A stretch of 52,184 nucleotides of DNA from Dyella marensis (GCF_900112865.1 NZ_FONH01000024.1:1-52184), one strand, 5' to 3'. Counted from the first letter of the stretch, positions 19,101-26,567 are shown. Translations and numbers: made by a program. Notes: generated from the letters alone by a model not told the origin.

Positions 19101-19210
19101 AGACCTGCGAAGACCCCTCGGGCAACACCACCATCAACTGCTTCCGCCCGCGCTCGTTCCAGGACCCGCGCTACGTCCGCCTCGGCGCGCGTTACGACTT
19201 CTCGCTGTGA
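16139..19210 (+). CDS. TonB-dependent receptor, Oar-like, with N-terminal carboxypeptidase-regulatory-like domain
   Basis: A 1023-aa outer-membrane protein. The signal peptide (to about ALAQ, residue 38) has a hydrophobic core LTLALALGLGLASSGVALA. A small beta-sandwich follows (about 40-115, GETIHIESLQTGL and GRYRAASLPIGTYTVSL) like CarboxypepD_reg, then the plug domain (VDSRAVLTADQLAKLPIAR, SFGGSSASENAYYINGF, GGYGAEYGRSTGGVINVVTK). The rest is a 22-strand-type barrel rich in Tyr and Gly that ends with the aromatic signature YVRLGARYDFSL. The family takes up large substrates with TonB energy; the ligand is unknown, and no transport or enzyme genes sit next to it. It is a paralogue of the receptor at 26881-29970, sharing long stretches of the plug. 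Confidence 0.95.
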   Translation: MTSSKANRSGGFPLPLRPLTLALALGLGLASSGVALAQSNATGVIFGQAAPGETIHIESLQTGLKRDLTADAQGRYRAASLPIGTYTVSLVKDGKVVDSRNDVQTTISSGTEVSFSANAANAQTLGAVQVVGNVLPAIDVSSVDSRAVLTADQLAKLPIARTSISSIALLAPGTTPAARGYGNALSFGGSSASENAYYINGFSATNPLTGVSSRQLPYDAIDQEQVLIGGYGAEYGRSTGGVINVVTKRGTNQWKGDIQAFWSPSDLAQQPRNVYRRNGTLYQVGNAFSPRDRDEIQYSGSIGGALIKDKLFFFGAADAVRQTDVAYGTQSNNSTVQNDTNKITRWLTKFDWNITDNHIVEFTAIGDDETTDSQIYGYNYSTLSNTGYKGHQYTKNYNGTQTNGTPGGNIYIGHYTGYITDDLTVNAMYGKSRSDHIQSITGAGGTPCPAITDNRAIAATNPAPSCQFGATTTLRPGSQDRTNGWSFNIEYRLGSHDFRGGMDNYILRATWGSAPVTGTGWRYFDLGSGQAITQRLTNLGLDPALYNPASFANGYYAESTGLSTGTSARTAQRSEFIEDHWQLTDRWNIYLGLRNEQFTNYNGVGAAYAKERNQLDPRLGFAWDVYGDSSLKVYGNAGRYHLGLPTSVAVRGAGPSTFPSTYYSFTSIDPVTGVPQGLSVGAPWSQTFYNNGANGTPPDARTVSVKDLKTYYQDEYILGFDKQLANNWTVGAKAMFRVLRNLIDDDCDSRPIQAWGDAHGMSAAVAAGIANSTQCWLYNPGNANTFILSPAAGQYFEVPLTAKEIGEPKAKRRYYMLDLYAEHQFSDKWYAKVEYTFSRSYGNSEGQLDSDIVQADVSTTESWDAPELMENTNGPLANDQTHQLRILGVYQPTPEWRLSTVTRIASGTPISCIGARPESAGGDPVGYQAAYFWCNGKPAPRGSYGRTPWTYTINLSAAWQPAFLDHKLTLSADVFNLLGKQRITQLNETCEDPSGNTTINCFRPRSFQDPRYVRLGARYDFSL

Positions 19211-19316
19211 GCACTTAAGTCATCACAAAGTGCGCGGGAACCTTTGGATGGAGGTTCCCGCGCCAAGAACAGCTGGTATCTCCCCATATGGGCCGCCGAG
19301 AGGCGGCTCTTTTTTT
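19211..19316 (+). ncRNA. Candidate structured RNA or 3'UTR element, copy 1 (TCATCACAAAG / ATCTCCCC family)
   Basis: Starting at the receptor stop codon: TCATCACAAAG (19220-19230); a perfect 12-bp hairpin GCGCGGGAACCT/AGGTTCCCGCGC (19232-19243 with 19252-19263); a single-stranded linker containing TGGTATCTCCCCA; then a terminator hairpin with a T run. The same order and the same two sequence boxes recur at 30683-30774. The stem bases differ between copies while pairing is kept, which suggests selection on RNA structure. This copy has no visible promoter of its own, so it may be a 3'UTR-derived RNA of the TonB receptor mRNA. Confidence 0.55.
19291..19316 (+). terminator. Intrinsic terminator after the first TonB receptor
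   Basis: Stem GCCGCC/GGCGGC with a GAGA loop, followed by TCTTTTTTT. It forms the 3' end of the structured element described at 19211-19316. Confidence 0.93.
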
Positions 19317-19380
19317 ATCGATGCTGCGTTGCTGCGGGTGACGATGTCCGTGCATTGTCTGTGGAGCGCCAAGCCCATTG

Positions 19381-19508
19381 CTCGTCATTCCGGCGCAGGC
19401 CGGAATCCAGTAGCGCAAACCCTGGATTTTCGCGATAGCGTCAGTTTGGCTACTCGCGACCTTCGAGCGGTGTCGTTACTGGATTCCGGCCTGCGCCGGA
19501 ATGACGAG
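19381..19508. repeat. Palindromic repeat family C, copy 1
   Basis: Perfect 32-base terminal inverted repeats begin with CTCGTCATTCCGGCGCAGG and enclose a spacer of about 64 bases. Related copies at 26675 and 39187 have CATCCCGG in place of CATTCCGG. This is the common short intergenic palindrome class of proteobacteria, with no coding capacity. Confidence 0.88.
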
Positions 19509-19519
19509 CAAAAGAGCCG

Positions 19520-19687
19520 GCGTAGGTTGGGGTGAGCGCAGCGAACCCCAACATCGGCACATCGATGCGCACCGCACGTTGGGGTGCGCCTGCGGCTTAC
19601 CCCAACCTACGCCGGTTGTTTACGCCGGCTGGCGTTGGCACTGCATGCGTAGACGCGCCTTCGTGACGCAGCGGGAGTCCATCTCGA
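19520..19687. repeat. Left copy of the direct repeat flanking the RHS locus (contains family A repeat)
   Basis: This segment aligns without large gaps to 25663-25831, in the same orientation and at roughly 84 percent identity by eye. The first 90 bases are a family A palindrome; the remainder is the 3' end of the small gene described at 25764-26042. Together the two copies bracket the RHS gene and its two downstream genes. Confidence 0.75.
19522..19610. repeat. Palindromic repeat family A copy
   Basis: Arms GTAGGTTGGGGTGAGC and the matching GCTTACCCCAACCTAC close a long hairpin whose inner parts carry CGAACCCCAAC and GTTGGGGTGCG. Confidence 0.88.
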
Positions 19688-19694
19688 TGAATGA
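19620..19694 (-). pseudogene. 3' remnant of a small gene homologous to 25764-26042
   Basis: Read on the minus strand, 24 codons and a TAA encode SFIEMDSRCVTKARLRMQ followed by CQRQPA. The intact gene ends AFVEMGTRCATQAHLRMQ followed by WQQQPA. About two thirds of the residues match and both stop at the same place. Upstream of this stretch the similarity ends, so only the 3' end remains. Confidence 0.7.
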
Positions 19695-19845
19695 TGACGG
19701 GGACGAGGGACATCTAACGCCTCCGGCCCCTTTAAGTCTCTTCGAACGGATAGATATCGAATGACAGAGAAACGCCAAGGCGCGCTAACCGCTGCATCAG
19801 CTCCGAAGTTAGTGAATCAAAGCCGTAGATGACCGAGAAGCGAAC

Positions 19846-20490
19846 TCACTGCACCAGACCTTGCATTGCCTCGAAGGCGTATTGCTGAAGAGCAAACGGC
19901 GCTCGAGGCAAAAACGACTTCACGGCCGTCTCGACCTCGTCGGGCCGAGATGAAAACCAGTGCCCAAGGCCATGCAAGGCGGACTCCTGACAAGCCAGAA
20001 CGTCAACCTCCAGAACGGAGCCGATCGTCTGGCAAATAACAGAGTCGACGTCCTCCATATCTGCGCGCCTAGGGATGCCATGCCTGGGAAACATATCCCA
20101 CCACATGTAGCACGTCTCTCCGTAGCTCTGCGGCAGGCCACCATGCTCTCGATAGGCGCCATTCCCTTCCAACTTCTGCGCAAACAAGTCGGAAAACACA
20201 AATCGCATACCAGCAATCGCCCGCTTGCGGACCTCAAAATCGATCGACGCGTCCAAATATAGGTATGCGATCGGACCGCAACTTGGATTCACCAAGCAGC
20301 GCAGCCCCATGCATACCTGCCCCTCACTAAATTGGCTGCCCATGCTGGCAGCCTGCATGAATACGCCCGCCGTCAATTCGACAAGCAGCTCCTTCGCGAC
20401 AGACGGATCTTCATGCTCATCGCGGAAATACCATTCAAGGCCATCAGTCGGGCGCTCAAATAGATAGTTTGTGAACTCAGTAAGATTCAT
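19846..20490 (-). CDS. Unknown protein downstream of the RHS gene (immunity candidate)
   Basis: A 214-aa soluble, helix-rich protein that I do not recognise with certainty. It starts MNLTEFTNYLFERPTDGLEW, contains a Trp/Cys-rich middle (GETCYMWWDMFPRHGIP), and ends with a HEAT-like helical repeat (CQESALHGLGHWF, then LPRAPFALQQYAFEAMQGL). The ATG at 20490 was chosen for the GAGAGAAGA sequence upstream; an earlier in-frame Met at 20532 is possible. It has no signal peptide. Base composition is clearly lower in GC than the flanks. As the second gene after the RHS stop on the same strand, it may be an immunity protein, either for the present tip or left over from an older one. Confidence 0.7.
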   Translation of the reverse strand: MNLTEFTNYLFERPTDGLEWYFRDEHEDPSVAKELLVELTAGVFMQAASMGSQFSEGQVCMGLRCLVNPSCGPIAYLYLDASIDFEVRKRAIAGMRFVFSDLFAQKLEGNGAYREHGGLPQSYGETCYMWWDMFPRHGIPRRADMEDVDSVICQTIGSVLEVDVLACQESALHGLGHWFSSRPDEVETAVKSFLPRAPFALQQYAFEAMQGLVQ

Positions 20491-20640
20491 GTAGCAGTCT
20501 TCTCTCGACCAGCGCTCAATGGTGCGCAGCACACCATACGAGGCTGCGCAAATAGTCAGCCATGCCTCAATAGTCGCCCGATACAGTTAAAGACATCTCT
20601 CCCTTTAGACTTATTTTCATCCGTATAGACATAGACCTGC

Positions 20641-21108
20641 CTAAAGAAAGAATTGACAATCCTCATATTTAAGCAACGCGAAGCTTGCAGACTCCACACT
20701 CTTGCCAGAGCTAATGATTTGACATTTGACATACGGCAATGTGATTTGCCCATATCTATCGAATTCAAACAATTCGATATAACCGAAGGAGTATGCATCA
20801 GTACGAATGCTGATCGGTAATGACCATTTATAATAGCCATCAACCAAATCGCCAAGCATGACTTCCACGTTGTCGCTGTTAGGGTTCACCAAGACAGCTT
20901 TGGCCTCAGCACCAAGACGAGCGACCGCGCCATCAGAGCCCAGCGCTGGCTTCAGCACCAGTCCGGCAAAAAGCTTTCTTTCGATGGATTCGTAGTCATC
21001 CAAGGGGCCGCAACTCATAAGTGATACATAATGCTTCCTAAAAAAAAAGTTCCACAGAGTAACCAGCGCGTTTCGATAGTCGGACATCAGTTCCGTCACG
21101 TTCTGCAT
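20641..21108 (-). CDS. Unknown low-GC protein directly after the RHS gene (first immunity candidate)
   Basis: A 155-aa soluble protein of unknown family (MQNVTELMSDYRNALVTLWN at the start; VKCQIISSGKSVESASFALL near the end). It starts nine bases after the RHS stop codon on the same strand, the usual place for the cognate immunity gene of a polymorphic toxin. Two 60-base lines inside it (20701-20820) contain 47 G+C of 120, about 39 percent, against over 60 percent in neighbouring core genes, so it was probably acquired together with the toxin tip. No signal peptide or membrane helix is visible, which fits neutralising a toxin in the cytoplasm. Confidence 0.75.
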   Translation of the reverse strand: MQNVTELMSDYRNALVTLWNFFFRKHYVSLMSCGPLDDYESIERKLFAGLVLKPALGSDGAVARLGAEAKAVLVNPNSDNVEVMLGDLVDGYYKWSLPISIRTDAYSFGYIELFEFDRYGQITLPYVKCQIISSGKSVESASFALLKYEDCQFFL

Positions 21109-21117
21109 GGAATTTAC

Positions 21118-24100
21118 CTATGTCATGGGGAATGTTTGTAGGGGCGACAAAGGGTGCACGGGCACGTTCGGCGGCTGGCTCGGAGAACTTCTGCGGAATG
21201 GGTAGCAAACGCATGTCTTTGGATTTTGATTGTATTCAATCCAGTGCCAATGCCAATCACTCGTAGATCCATGCTCGTCGCCAGGGGCTGCCCACGACCA
21301 GCCAGGAGGACAGGGCTTACAGTTTCCATTGCAATCACGCCCCGGATCCGTTGGCAGCACGTCTTGAATAGGGTCGGTTTGACCTCGCGCTCGCGATTCC
21401 ATCCATGGTGTCACATCAATTGGAGCCCCAATTCTTCCTCCTATCCAGGGTTCTACCCAAGGCATCGTTGCTTGAGTGCCAGTTGGATCGGTATAGCGCA
21501 ATGGATTACCCGCTACATAAGCATAGGTATTCCGGCCACCTTGCTGTCCGATCGGGTCGCTTTGCCTATACCGACCGGTCGCTGGATCGTAGTCGCGCTG
21601 CTGGTTGTGGTACCCCCCACTTTCTGCATCGTAGTACTGGCCGGGGTGCCTTAGGTTTAAAGCCATACCAGCCGTTGATGGAGTCTTCTCACCAAACGGA
21701 TTTGCCTGATAGCCCCACTGCCAAATGGTGGCTCCCGTACCATCTGTGACCACACGTGGCGTATTTAGCCCATCTGAATGCACATAGCTCACGATGCTGG
21801 CGGTGTCGGTTGTATCCACTACCGCGACAGGCAAGTTGTCTAACCAAACATAGCTACGGCTTGTCGCTCCGTACTCGCCGATGAGCTGACTGCCTTCGTC
21901 GTAGGCGAAGCGCTGATTAGCCGCCGCCGCCTTGGTTACGCGCTGCCCCATCGCGTTGTAAGTGTAGTTGGCGACGATCTGCCCGTTCCGCTGCACCACC
22001 GCCATGCGATTGCGGTCGTTATAGCCGTAACCAAAGGTGTCGCCACCGGTTGAGCTACCCGTCGTATTGCCATTGGCGTCGTAGGTCCGCGCACTGCTGC
22101 CGATACTCGTCAGCCAGTGCGTACCCGCCTGATAGCCATAGGTGCCAGTCGCCAGGCCATTGCTCACCTTGCTGAGGCGGTCACCCGTCTTGTTGTACGC
22201 GTAAGCCTCAATGGCTTGGCCTTGGGCATCCTTGAGGCCGGTGAGGCGATACAGCGGGTCATAGCTATAGGTTTCGATCGCCGGATTGGCTCCCGACGCA
22301 TTACCTAGCGCCGTGATATTGCCCATCGCGTCGCGGGCGAAGTGCAGGTTCAGCGCCGGGCTGACGACGTCCATCACAGCGTAGTTGGCATCGTAGGTGC
22401 GCGTGATGGTCTGGCCGTTGCCCAGCGTGTAGCTGAGGATGGGGCCGAACGGCAGATAGGTGACGTTGGTGACGACGTTGCCAGCGCCTGCCCCGCTGGT
22501 GCCTGGCGGCAGCACGGTGATGGCGTTGATGCGTCCTGCGCCGTCACGGCCGTACTGGATGGCCGTGCCGTCGGGTGTCAGCGTGCTCGCCAAGCGATCG
22601 GCCGCGGTGTAGGTGTAGCCGACCGTATCGACGTTCGTGCCCTGGGTCTGGCGCTTCTGCGCCACGTTGCCGCGCATGTCGTAGCAATAGACCGTGGTGA
22701 CGGCGGTCTCCAGCACGCGGGTCAGGTGGCCGATCGGGGCGGATCCCACGCAGCCGGTGACGCTGTCGGCTTCGTCGTAGCGGTAGCTGATGTTTTCAGT
22801 GCTGGTCGGATACGTCGTCGCAGTAAGGCGATCGAGGGCGTCGTAAGTGCTGTGGCTGACGATGTTCCTTGCATCGGTGGCCTGGATGCGATTGCCCGCC
22901 GCGTCGTAGACGTAGCTGGACGTGCCGGTGTCGGGGCTGTGCACCGCCGTAGCGTTGCGCAGGCCATCGTAGTCGTAGGTCGTGTTGAGACCGTCCGGGT
23001 CGCTCACGCCCTGCAGTTCGTCCCGCGGACCGTAGGCGAACACGCTCTGGGTGTTCTGTGTGGCGGTATCGGTGCCGTTGTAGTTCTCGATGGTGCTGAC
23101 CAGGCGATTGAGCGCATCGTAACCCTGCTTGCGCTGGACACCCAGTGCATCGGCACTGTGCACCAGGTGGCCGTTGGCGTCGTAGCCGTCGCTGAAGGCG
23201 GCCGAGAACACCGTCTTGTTCAGGCCGTCGACCGTCGCGGTGAGCTGGCTCAGGGCATTGAAGGTGTGCGACAGGCTCTTACGCACCGTACCGCTGCTGT
23301 CGTACACCTGTTCGGCCGTCTTGTTGTTCGCGGCGTCCAGCGTGTACTGCACGTAGTTGCCCAGCGCATCGGTGATGCGGGTCAGCCGATGGGCCCCGTC
23401 GTAGGTATAACTGGTAGTGACCTGGTCGGGATCGGTGACCGAGGCGATCGCGCCGTAGGGCGTATAGGTGAAGCTCGTCGTGGCCCCGCCTACGGTACGC
23501 GAGGCCAGCCACCCACGTGGCGTGTAGGTGAGATCCGTGGTGACGCCGTTGGCGTCCGTGCTGCGAGTGACGCGGCCTGCGCCGTCGTAAGAGACGATGG
23601 TTGTGCTACGGCCGAGGGCGTCGGTCACGGTGTGAAGATCGCCAGCCTGATAGCAGGCGGCTCCCGGCGTGCCACAGCCCACCGCGCTGCTGGTGAGGTA
23701 GTAGCTGTAGGTGGTCGTCTGGCTCAGGTCGGTGCGCGGACCGGTGGCACTCAGCAACAGCCCCTTGATCGGGCACTGGATGCTGTCGACGGCCGTGCAG
23801 TAGGTATAGGTCCAGCGGCGCACGCCGGCGGGAACAGTGCCCGTCGCGGTGCAGATGTAGCTGCCAGCCACCGAGACATCGATCTCGCAGCGGGCCAGCA
23901 CCTGGCCGGCGCTGTTATAGACCCAACCACTGCGAGCCACCACATTGGCGTTCGCGTCGCTGACCGTGCGCAGCAGCGGCAGGCGCAGCGTGGTGTTCCA
24001 GGACGTGGTGGTGGTGCGCTGGCTGGCCGTACCCGAGGCCTCAACCTGCTGGTTGACCAGGCCCGTAGCGTCATAGGTGGTCGCCGTGACGTTGCCGTTG

Positions 24101-25476
24101 AAGTCCGTGGTCGACGCCGGATAACCGTTGGTGTCGTAGGTCCGTGCCTTGAACGGTTGCAAGCAGGCCGGAGCGCAGGCCTGATTCACCGAGGTCACCT
24201 TCATCAGCCCTTGCAGACTGGAGAAGTTGACTTGAGAAGTCAGGCCGAGGGCGTAGGTCACGGTGGTCGAGCCCGTCGTATCGAAGCTGATCTGGGTCAG
24301 TTCGACGCCACCGGCCAGGCTCGATTGGATGGCCGCGCCGTAGTTGTTGTAGAGAATGCTGGCGTAGGTGGTGCCGGTTTCGTCGATGATCCCGGACAGC
24401 GCGCTGGGGTTGGTGTTGCCCGTATTCAGCTGCACCACGGTGTAGGCGTATTGCAGCAACGACGCATCGGGATAGGTCACCGAGAGCAGGTTGCCGGTGC
24501 TCGCCTCATGCGCATAGGTCAGCACGCCGCTATCCGGCTGGGTGACCTGCCGCAGCTTGCCAGCACTGTCGTAGGCCAGCTGGAGCTGGCGGCCGTTGGC
24601 ATCCGTCACCGTCAACAGCAAGCCGGACGTGGGCGCGATGGTCGGGTCGGTCAATGAGGTGCTGTACGTCAGCGTGACGCCGACCCCCGCCTGATCGGTG
24701 ATCGACTGCAGCTGGCCGGACGCATCGTAGTTCTCGAACTGCCGGGACGACGCGATGAACACCGTATAGCCCGTCACCGCCCCTTGGCCGTCCAGGACTT
24801 CGCTCAGCTGGTCGGCCACATCCGTGTCCGTCGACCACTGCCCATTGGCCTTGGTGAACACCAGCTGCGCGCCATCGGGGCGATAAAGCACCGCCCGGGT
24901 AGGCGGCAAGGGACCGGAGGTCGGCGTGGTGTTCGAGTTCTGCAGCCACAAGGATCGATCGAAGCTGTGTCGCCACTTGCTGCCCATCGCCGTCGATGCC
25001 GTGCTGGCATCGCTGTTGTAGTAGCGCTCGAACGTCAGCCAGCCCTGCTTGAAGTCGACGTCCTGATGGAACTCGTTGCCGCTCGCCAACTGGATCGGAT
25101 CGCCGGCGCAGAGGCAGCCGGGGTGCCCGATGCTTTTACCGGGGTTGTAGAGGTAGGCCGTCGCGTTAATACCGTTGGCGCCACCGCCACAGGAATGATT
25201 GGGACTGGTCAGCCACACCAACCCCGCGGTAGCCGACCCCGGCTCGCTATAGGGCGTCCAGAACATGTTGCAGTCCGGCGGATGGAGCCCGTAGTGCACG
25301 TTGTAGTAGGCAAACCAGGCTTGAGCCGCCTCGGCAACCGTATTGAACGGCCCCTTGTACTGCGAAAACGCCGGGTAATATGGCGCCCCGTAATAGGTTT
25401 GTGCCTTAGCACCAACCGAGCTAAACCCCAGCGCCAGGCATACAAATACCAGCGCAATACGCCGAACCAAATCCAT
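21118..25476 (-). CDS. RHS/YD-repeat polymorphic toxin with Cys/His-rich C-terminal tip
   Basis: A 1452-aa protein. The signal peptide is MDLVRRIALVFVCLALGFSS to about AKAQ (start at 25476 with a GGGGAAG site). An N-terminal DUF6531-like region (CLCAGDPIQLASGNEFHQ) is followed by tens of YD repeats (for example YDALNRLVSTIENYNG, YDGLRNATAV). The conserved RHS core ends at LRHPGQYYDAESGGYHNQ and the line DPIGQQGGRNTYAYVAGNPL, then YTDPTG. The last 119 residues, after YTDPTG, are unrelated to the repeats: CNGNCKPCPPGW, then GDEHGSTSDWHWHWIEYNQN, then TCVCYPF. This is the usual place of the toxin domain. The C-terminal 360 bases are locally lower in GC than the core, as is typical of swapped tips. 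No VgrG or other T6SS gene is near, and the Sec signal suggests export by another route. Confidence 0.93.
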   Translation of the reverse strand: MDLVRRIALVFVCLALGFSSVGAKAQTYYGAPYYPAFSQYKGPFNTVAEAAQAWFAYYNVHYGLHPPDCNMFWTPYSEPGSATAGLVWLTSPNHSCGGGANGINATAYLYNPGKSIGHPGCLCAGDPIQLASGNEFHQDVDFKQGWLTFERYYNSDASTASTAMGSKWRHSFDRSLWLQNSNTTPTSGPLPPTRAVLYRPDGAQLVFTKANGQWSTDTDVADQLSEVLDGQGAVTGYTVFIASSRQFENYDASGQLQSITDQAGVGVTLTYSTSLTDPTIAPTSGLLLTVTDANGRQLQLAYDSAGKLRQVTQPDSGVLTYAHEASTGNLLSVTYPDASLLQYAYTVVQLNTGNTNPSALSGIIDETGTTYASILYNNYGAAIQSSLAGGVELTQISFDTTGSTTVTYALGLTSQVNFSSLQGLMKVTSVNQACAPACLQPFKARTYDTNGYPASTTDFNGNVTATTYDATGLVNQQVEASGTASQRTTTTSWNTTLRLPLLRTVSDANANVVARSGWVYNSAGQVLARCEIDVSVAGSYICTATGTVPAGVRRWTYTYCTAVDSIQCPIKGLLLSATGPRTDLSQTTTYSYYLTSSAVGCGTPGAACYQAGDLHTVTDALGRSTTIVSYDGAGRVTRSTDANGVTTDLTYTPRGWLASRTVGGATTSFTYTPYGAIASVTDPDQVTTSYTYDGAHRLTRITDALGNYVQYTLDAANNKTAEQVYDSSGTVRKSLSHTFNALSQLTATVDGLNKTVFSAAFSDGYDANGHLVHSADALGVQRKQGYDALNRLVSTIENYNGTDTATQNTQSVFAYGPRDELQGVSDPDGLNTTYDYDGLRNATAVHSPDTGTSSYVYDAAGNRIQATDARNIVSHSTYDALDRLTATTYPTSTENISYRYDEADSVTGCVGSAPIGHLTRVLETAVTTVYCYDMRGNVAQKRQTQGTNVDTVGYTYTAADRLASTLTPDGTAIQYGRDGAGRINAITVLPPGTSGAGAGNVVTNVTYLPFGPILSYTLGNGQTITRTYDANYAVMDVVSPALNLHFARDAMGNITALGNASGANPAIETYSYDPLYRLTGLKDAQGQAIEAYAYNKTGDRLSKVSNGLATGTYGYQAGTHWLTSIGSSARTYDANGNTTGSSTGGDTFGYGYNDRNRMAVVQRNGQIVANYTYNAMGQRVTKAAAANQRFAYDEGSQLIGEYGATSRSYVWLDNLPVAVVDTTDTASIVSYVHSDGLNTPRVVTDGTGATIWQWGYQANPFGEKTPSTAGMALNLRHPGQYYDAESGGYHNQQRDYDPATGRYRQSDPIGQQGGRNTYAYVAGNPLRYTDPTGTQATMPWVEPWIGGRIGAPIDVTPWMESRARGQTDPIQDVLPTDPGRDCNGNCKPCPPGWSWAAPGDEHGSTSDWHWHWIEYNQNPKTCVCYPFRRSSPSQPPNVPVHPLSPLQTFPMT

Positions 25477-25662
25477 CTTGCTTCCCCTGTTGTTGCTCCA
25501 TGCCCGGAAGGTCGAGACTTCACGAGCATCATCGGCGTGACTTATAGCAAACATCTGGTCATTGCCTGCAGCGATGAGTTTACGCAATCCCGATCTCAGA
25601 CGTGGAGACAGGGGCGAGGTTTGAGGTGAACACCGTCCGGCGCTCCAAGGGTGAGAGGCAGT
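25477..25662. other. Upstream region of the RHS gene
   Basis: About 185 bases between the RHS start and the right flanking repeat. It presumably holds the RHS promoter on the minus strand; no clear -35/-10 pair was seen. No coding sequence is supported. Confidence 0.4.
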
Positions 25663-25831
25663 GCGTAGGTTGGGGTGAGCGCAGCGAACCCCAACGTCGG
25701 CACATCGATACGCACGGCAACGTTGGGGTTCGCCTGCGGCTCACCCCAACCTACGCCGGTTGTTCATGCCGGTTGTTGTTGCCATTGCATGCGCAGGTGC
25801 GCCTGCGTCGCGCAACGCGTGCCCATCTCGA
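25663..25831. repeat. Right copy of the direct repeat flanking the RHS locus
   Basis: Partner of 19520-19687. It holds a family A palindrome (25665-25754) and the last 22 or so codons of the adjacent small gene, which is intact here. Confidence 0.75.
25665..25754. repeat. Palindromic repeat family A copy
   Basis: Arms GTAGGTTGGGGTGAGC and GCTCACCCCAACCTAC, with inner CGAACCCCAAC/GTTGGGGTTCG. Nearly identical in its left arm to the copy at 19522. Confidence 0.9.
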
Positions 25832-26042
25832 CGAAGGCGGCAATGCCGTCGAGCATGATCGGCAGGCGATGGGCATCGATGCTGCCGCGCTCGTCCACCA
25901 GCTCGGCGAGCAACTTTAGCGAGTTGTAGGCGTAGTGCAGCCACTCGGTGGCGTCGTTTAGGAGTTCGTCCGGGCCCGCAGCGGGGTCGGAGAAATAACT
26001 GGTGTGGCGGATGATCCAGGGTTCGCCGAAGACGTTGTTCAT
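25764..26042 (-). CDS. Small helical protein, DUF3077/DUF6124-like
   Basis: A 92-aa protein starting MNNVFGEPWIIRHTSYFSD with an excellent AAGGAG site. The pattern (DELLNDATEWLHYAYNSLKL, then LAELVDERGSIDAHRLPIML) resembles the small DUF3077/DUF6124 proteins common in Pseudomonas, which are of unknown role; this comparison is loose. It is predicted as two or three helices, with no membrane segment. Its last codons are repeated as a remnant at 19620-19694, beyond the RHS locus. It may be co-transcribed with the short reading frame at 26277-26378. Confidence 0.72.
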   Translation of the reverse strand: MNNVFGEPWIIRHTSYFSDPAAGPDELLNDATEWLHYAYNSLKLLAELVDERGSIDAHRLPIMLDGIAAFVEMGTRCATQAHLRMQWQQQPA

Positions 26043-26276
26043 GAGCAACTCCTTGCTAAGCGCCGCAGCCTCGCTCCGTAAACGGCATGCCGCAGACAGC
26101 ACGGCATGCCGCGATCACACGGATTCGAGGGTTCACCGGAAGCTCAAAGGGTGAGCGCCGGGCGGCTTGATTGAGGAAGTGGATACGGAGTCAGTAGTTT
26201 TCGTGGTCGCGCAGAGCTACGTGCCGGGTAGGACGGCTCGGAAAACTGGCGGAGAAAACTCTTAGTCCGAGGTTCT

Positions 26277-26378
26277 TCAACCGTGTCCGCGTAATCGTCG
26301 GACGGCCCGGATGGTCGGTGGGTGTGTCGCCGAGGGGATCGGCGAGCGCGGAAGTCCCGTATGATCTGGCTTAGCCAT
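26277..26378 (-). CDS. Possible 33-aa peptide with strong ribosome site
   Basis: An ATG at 26378 follows TAGGAGAG at a spacing of about eight bases and opens 33 codons: MAKPDHTGLPRSPIPSATHP, then PTIRAVRRLRGHG. The product is Pro/Arg-rich and basic. The same frame is open upstream to a Met at 26450 (ATSYDPLTITNLGELIM-like context, residues after MKARAAGVQ) but with no ribosome site there. It lies 234 bases ahead of the DUF6124-like gene on the same strand and just after the RNA hairpin at 26408-26442. It could be a leader peptide, a small peptide gene, or chance. Confidence 0.35.
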   Translation of the reverse strand: MAKPDHTGLPRSPIPSATHPPTIRAVRRLRGHG

Positions 26379-26407
26379 GATCAACTCTCCTAAGTTGGTG
26401 ATGGTCA

Positions 26408-26442
26408 GCGGGTCGTAGGAGGTCTGAACTCCTGCGGCCCGC
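26408..26442 (-). promoter_or_regulatory. Leader RNA hairpin upstream of the 33-aa frame
   Basis: A stem GCGGG/CCCGC and an inner stem AGGAG/CTCCT are separated by a symmetric 4x4 internal loop and capped by seven bases. On the minus strand the AGGAG lies in the stem, and the ribosome site of the 33-aa frame lies about 20 bases downstream. It has no T run, so it is not a terminator. A regulatory role is inference. Confidence 0.35.
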
Positions 26443-26567
26443 GCTTTCATAGCATTGCTGCCATGGTTGTCCGCAAGGCGCAGAAACACACCGCGGATAA
26501 CGAGAACCACGCTAGCAAAGGCAACCGGCGGTTGTCTGTAGTAATTGCCCGAAAAAGTTTGTCGGGC

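Noticed and set aside
19291-19316. Treating the first structured element as only a terminator
   Set aside because: The terminator alone does not explain the identical TCATCACAAAG box, the upstream 12-bp hairpin and the ATCTCCCC linker shared with 30683-30774.
19520-25831. Integrative element with att sites
   Set aside because: Direct repeats are present, but no integrase, transposase or tRNA gene lies inside or beside the segment, and the repeats are only about 84 percent identical.
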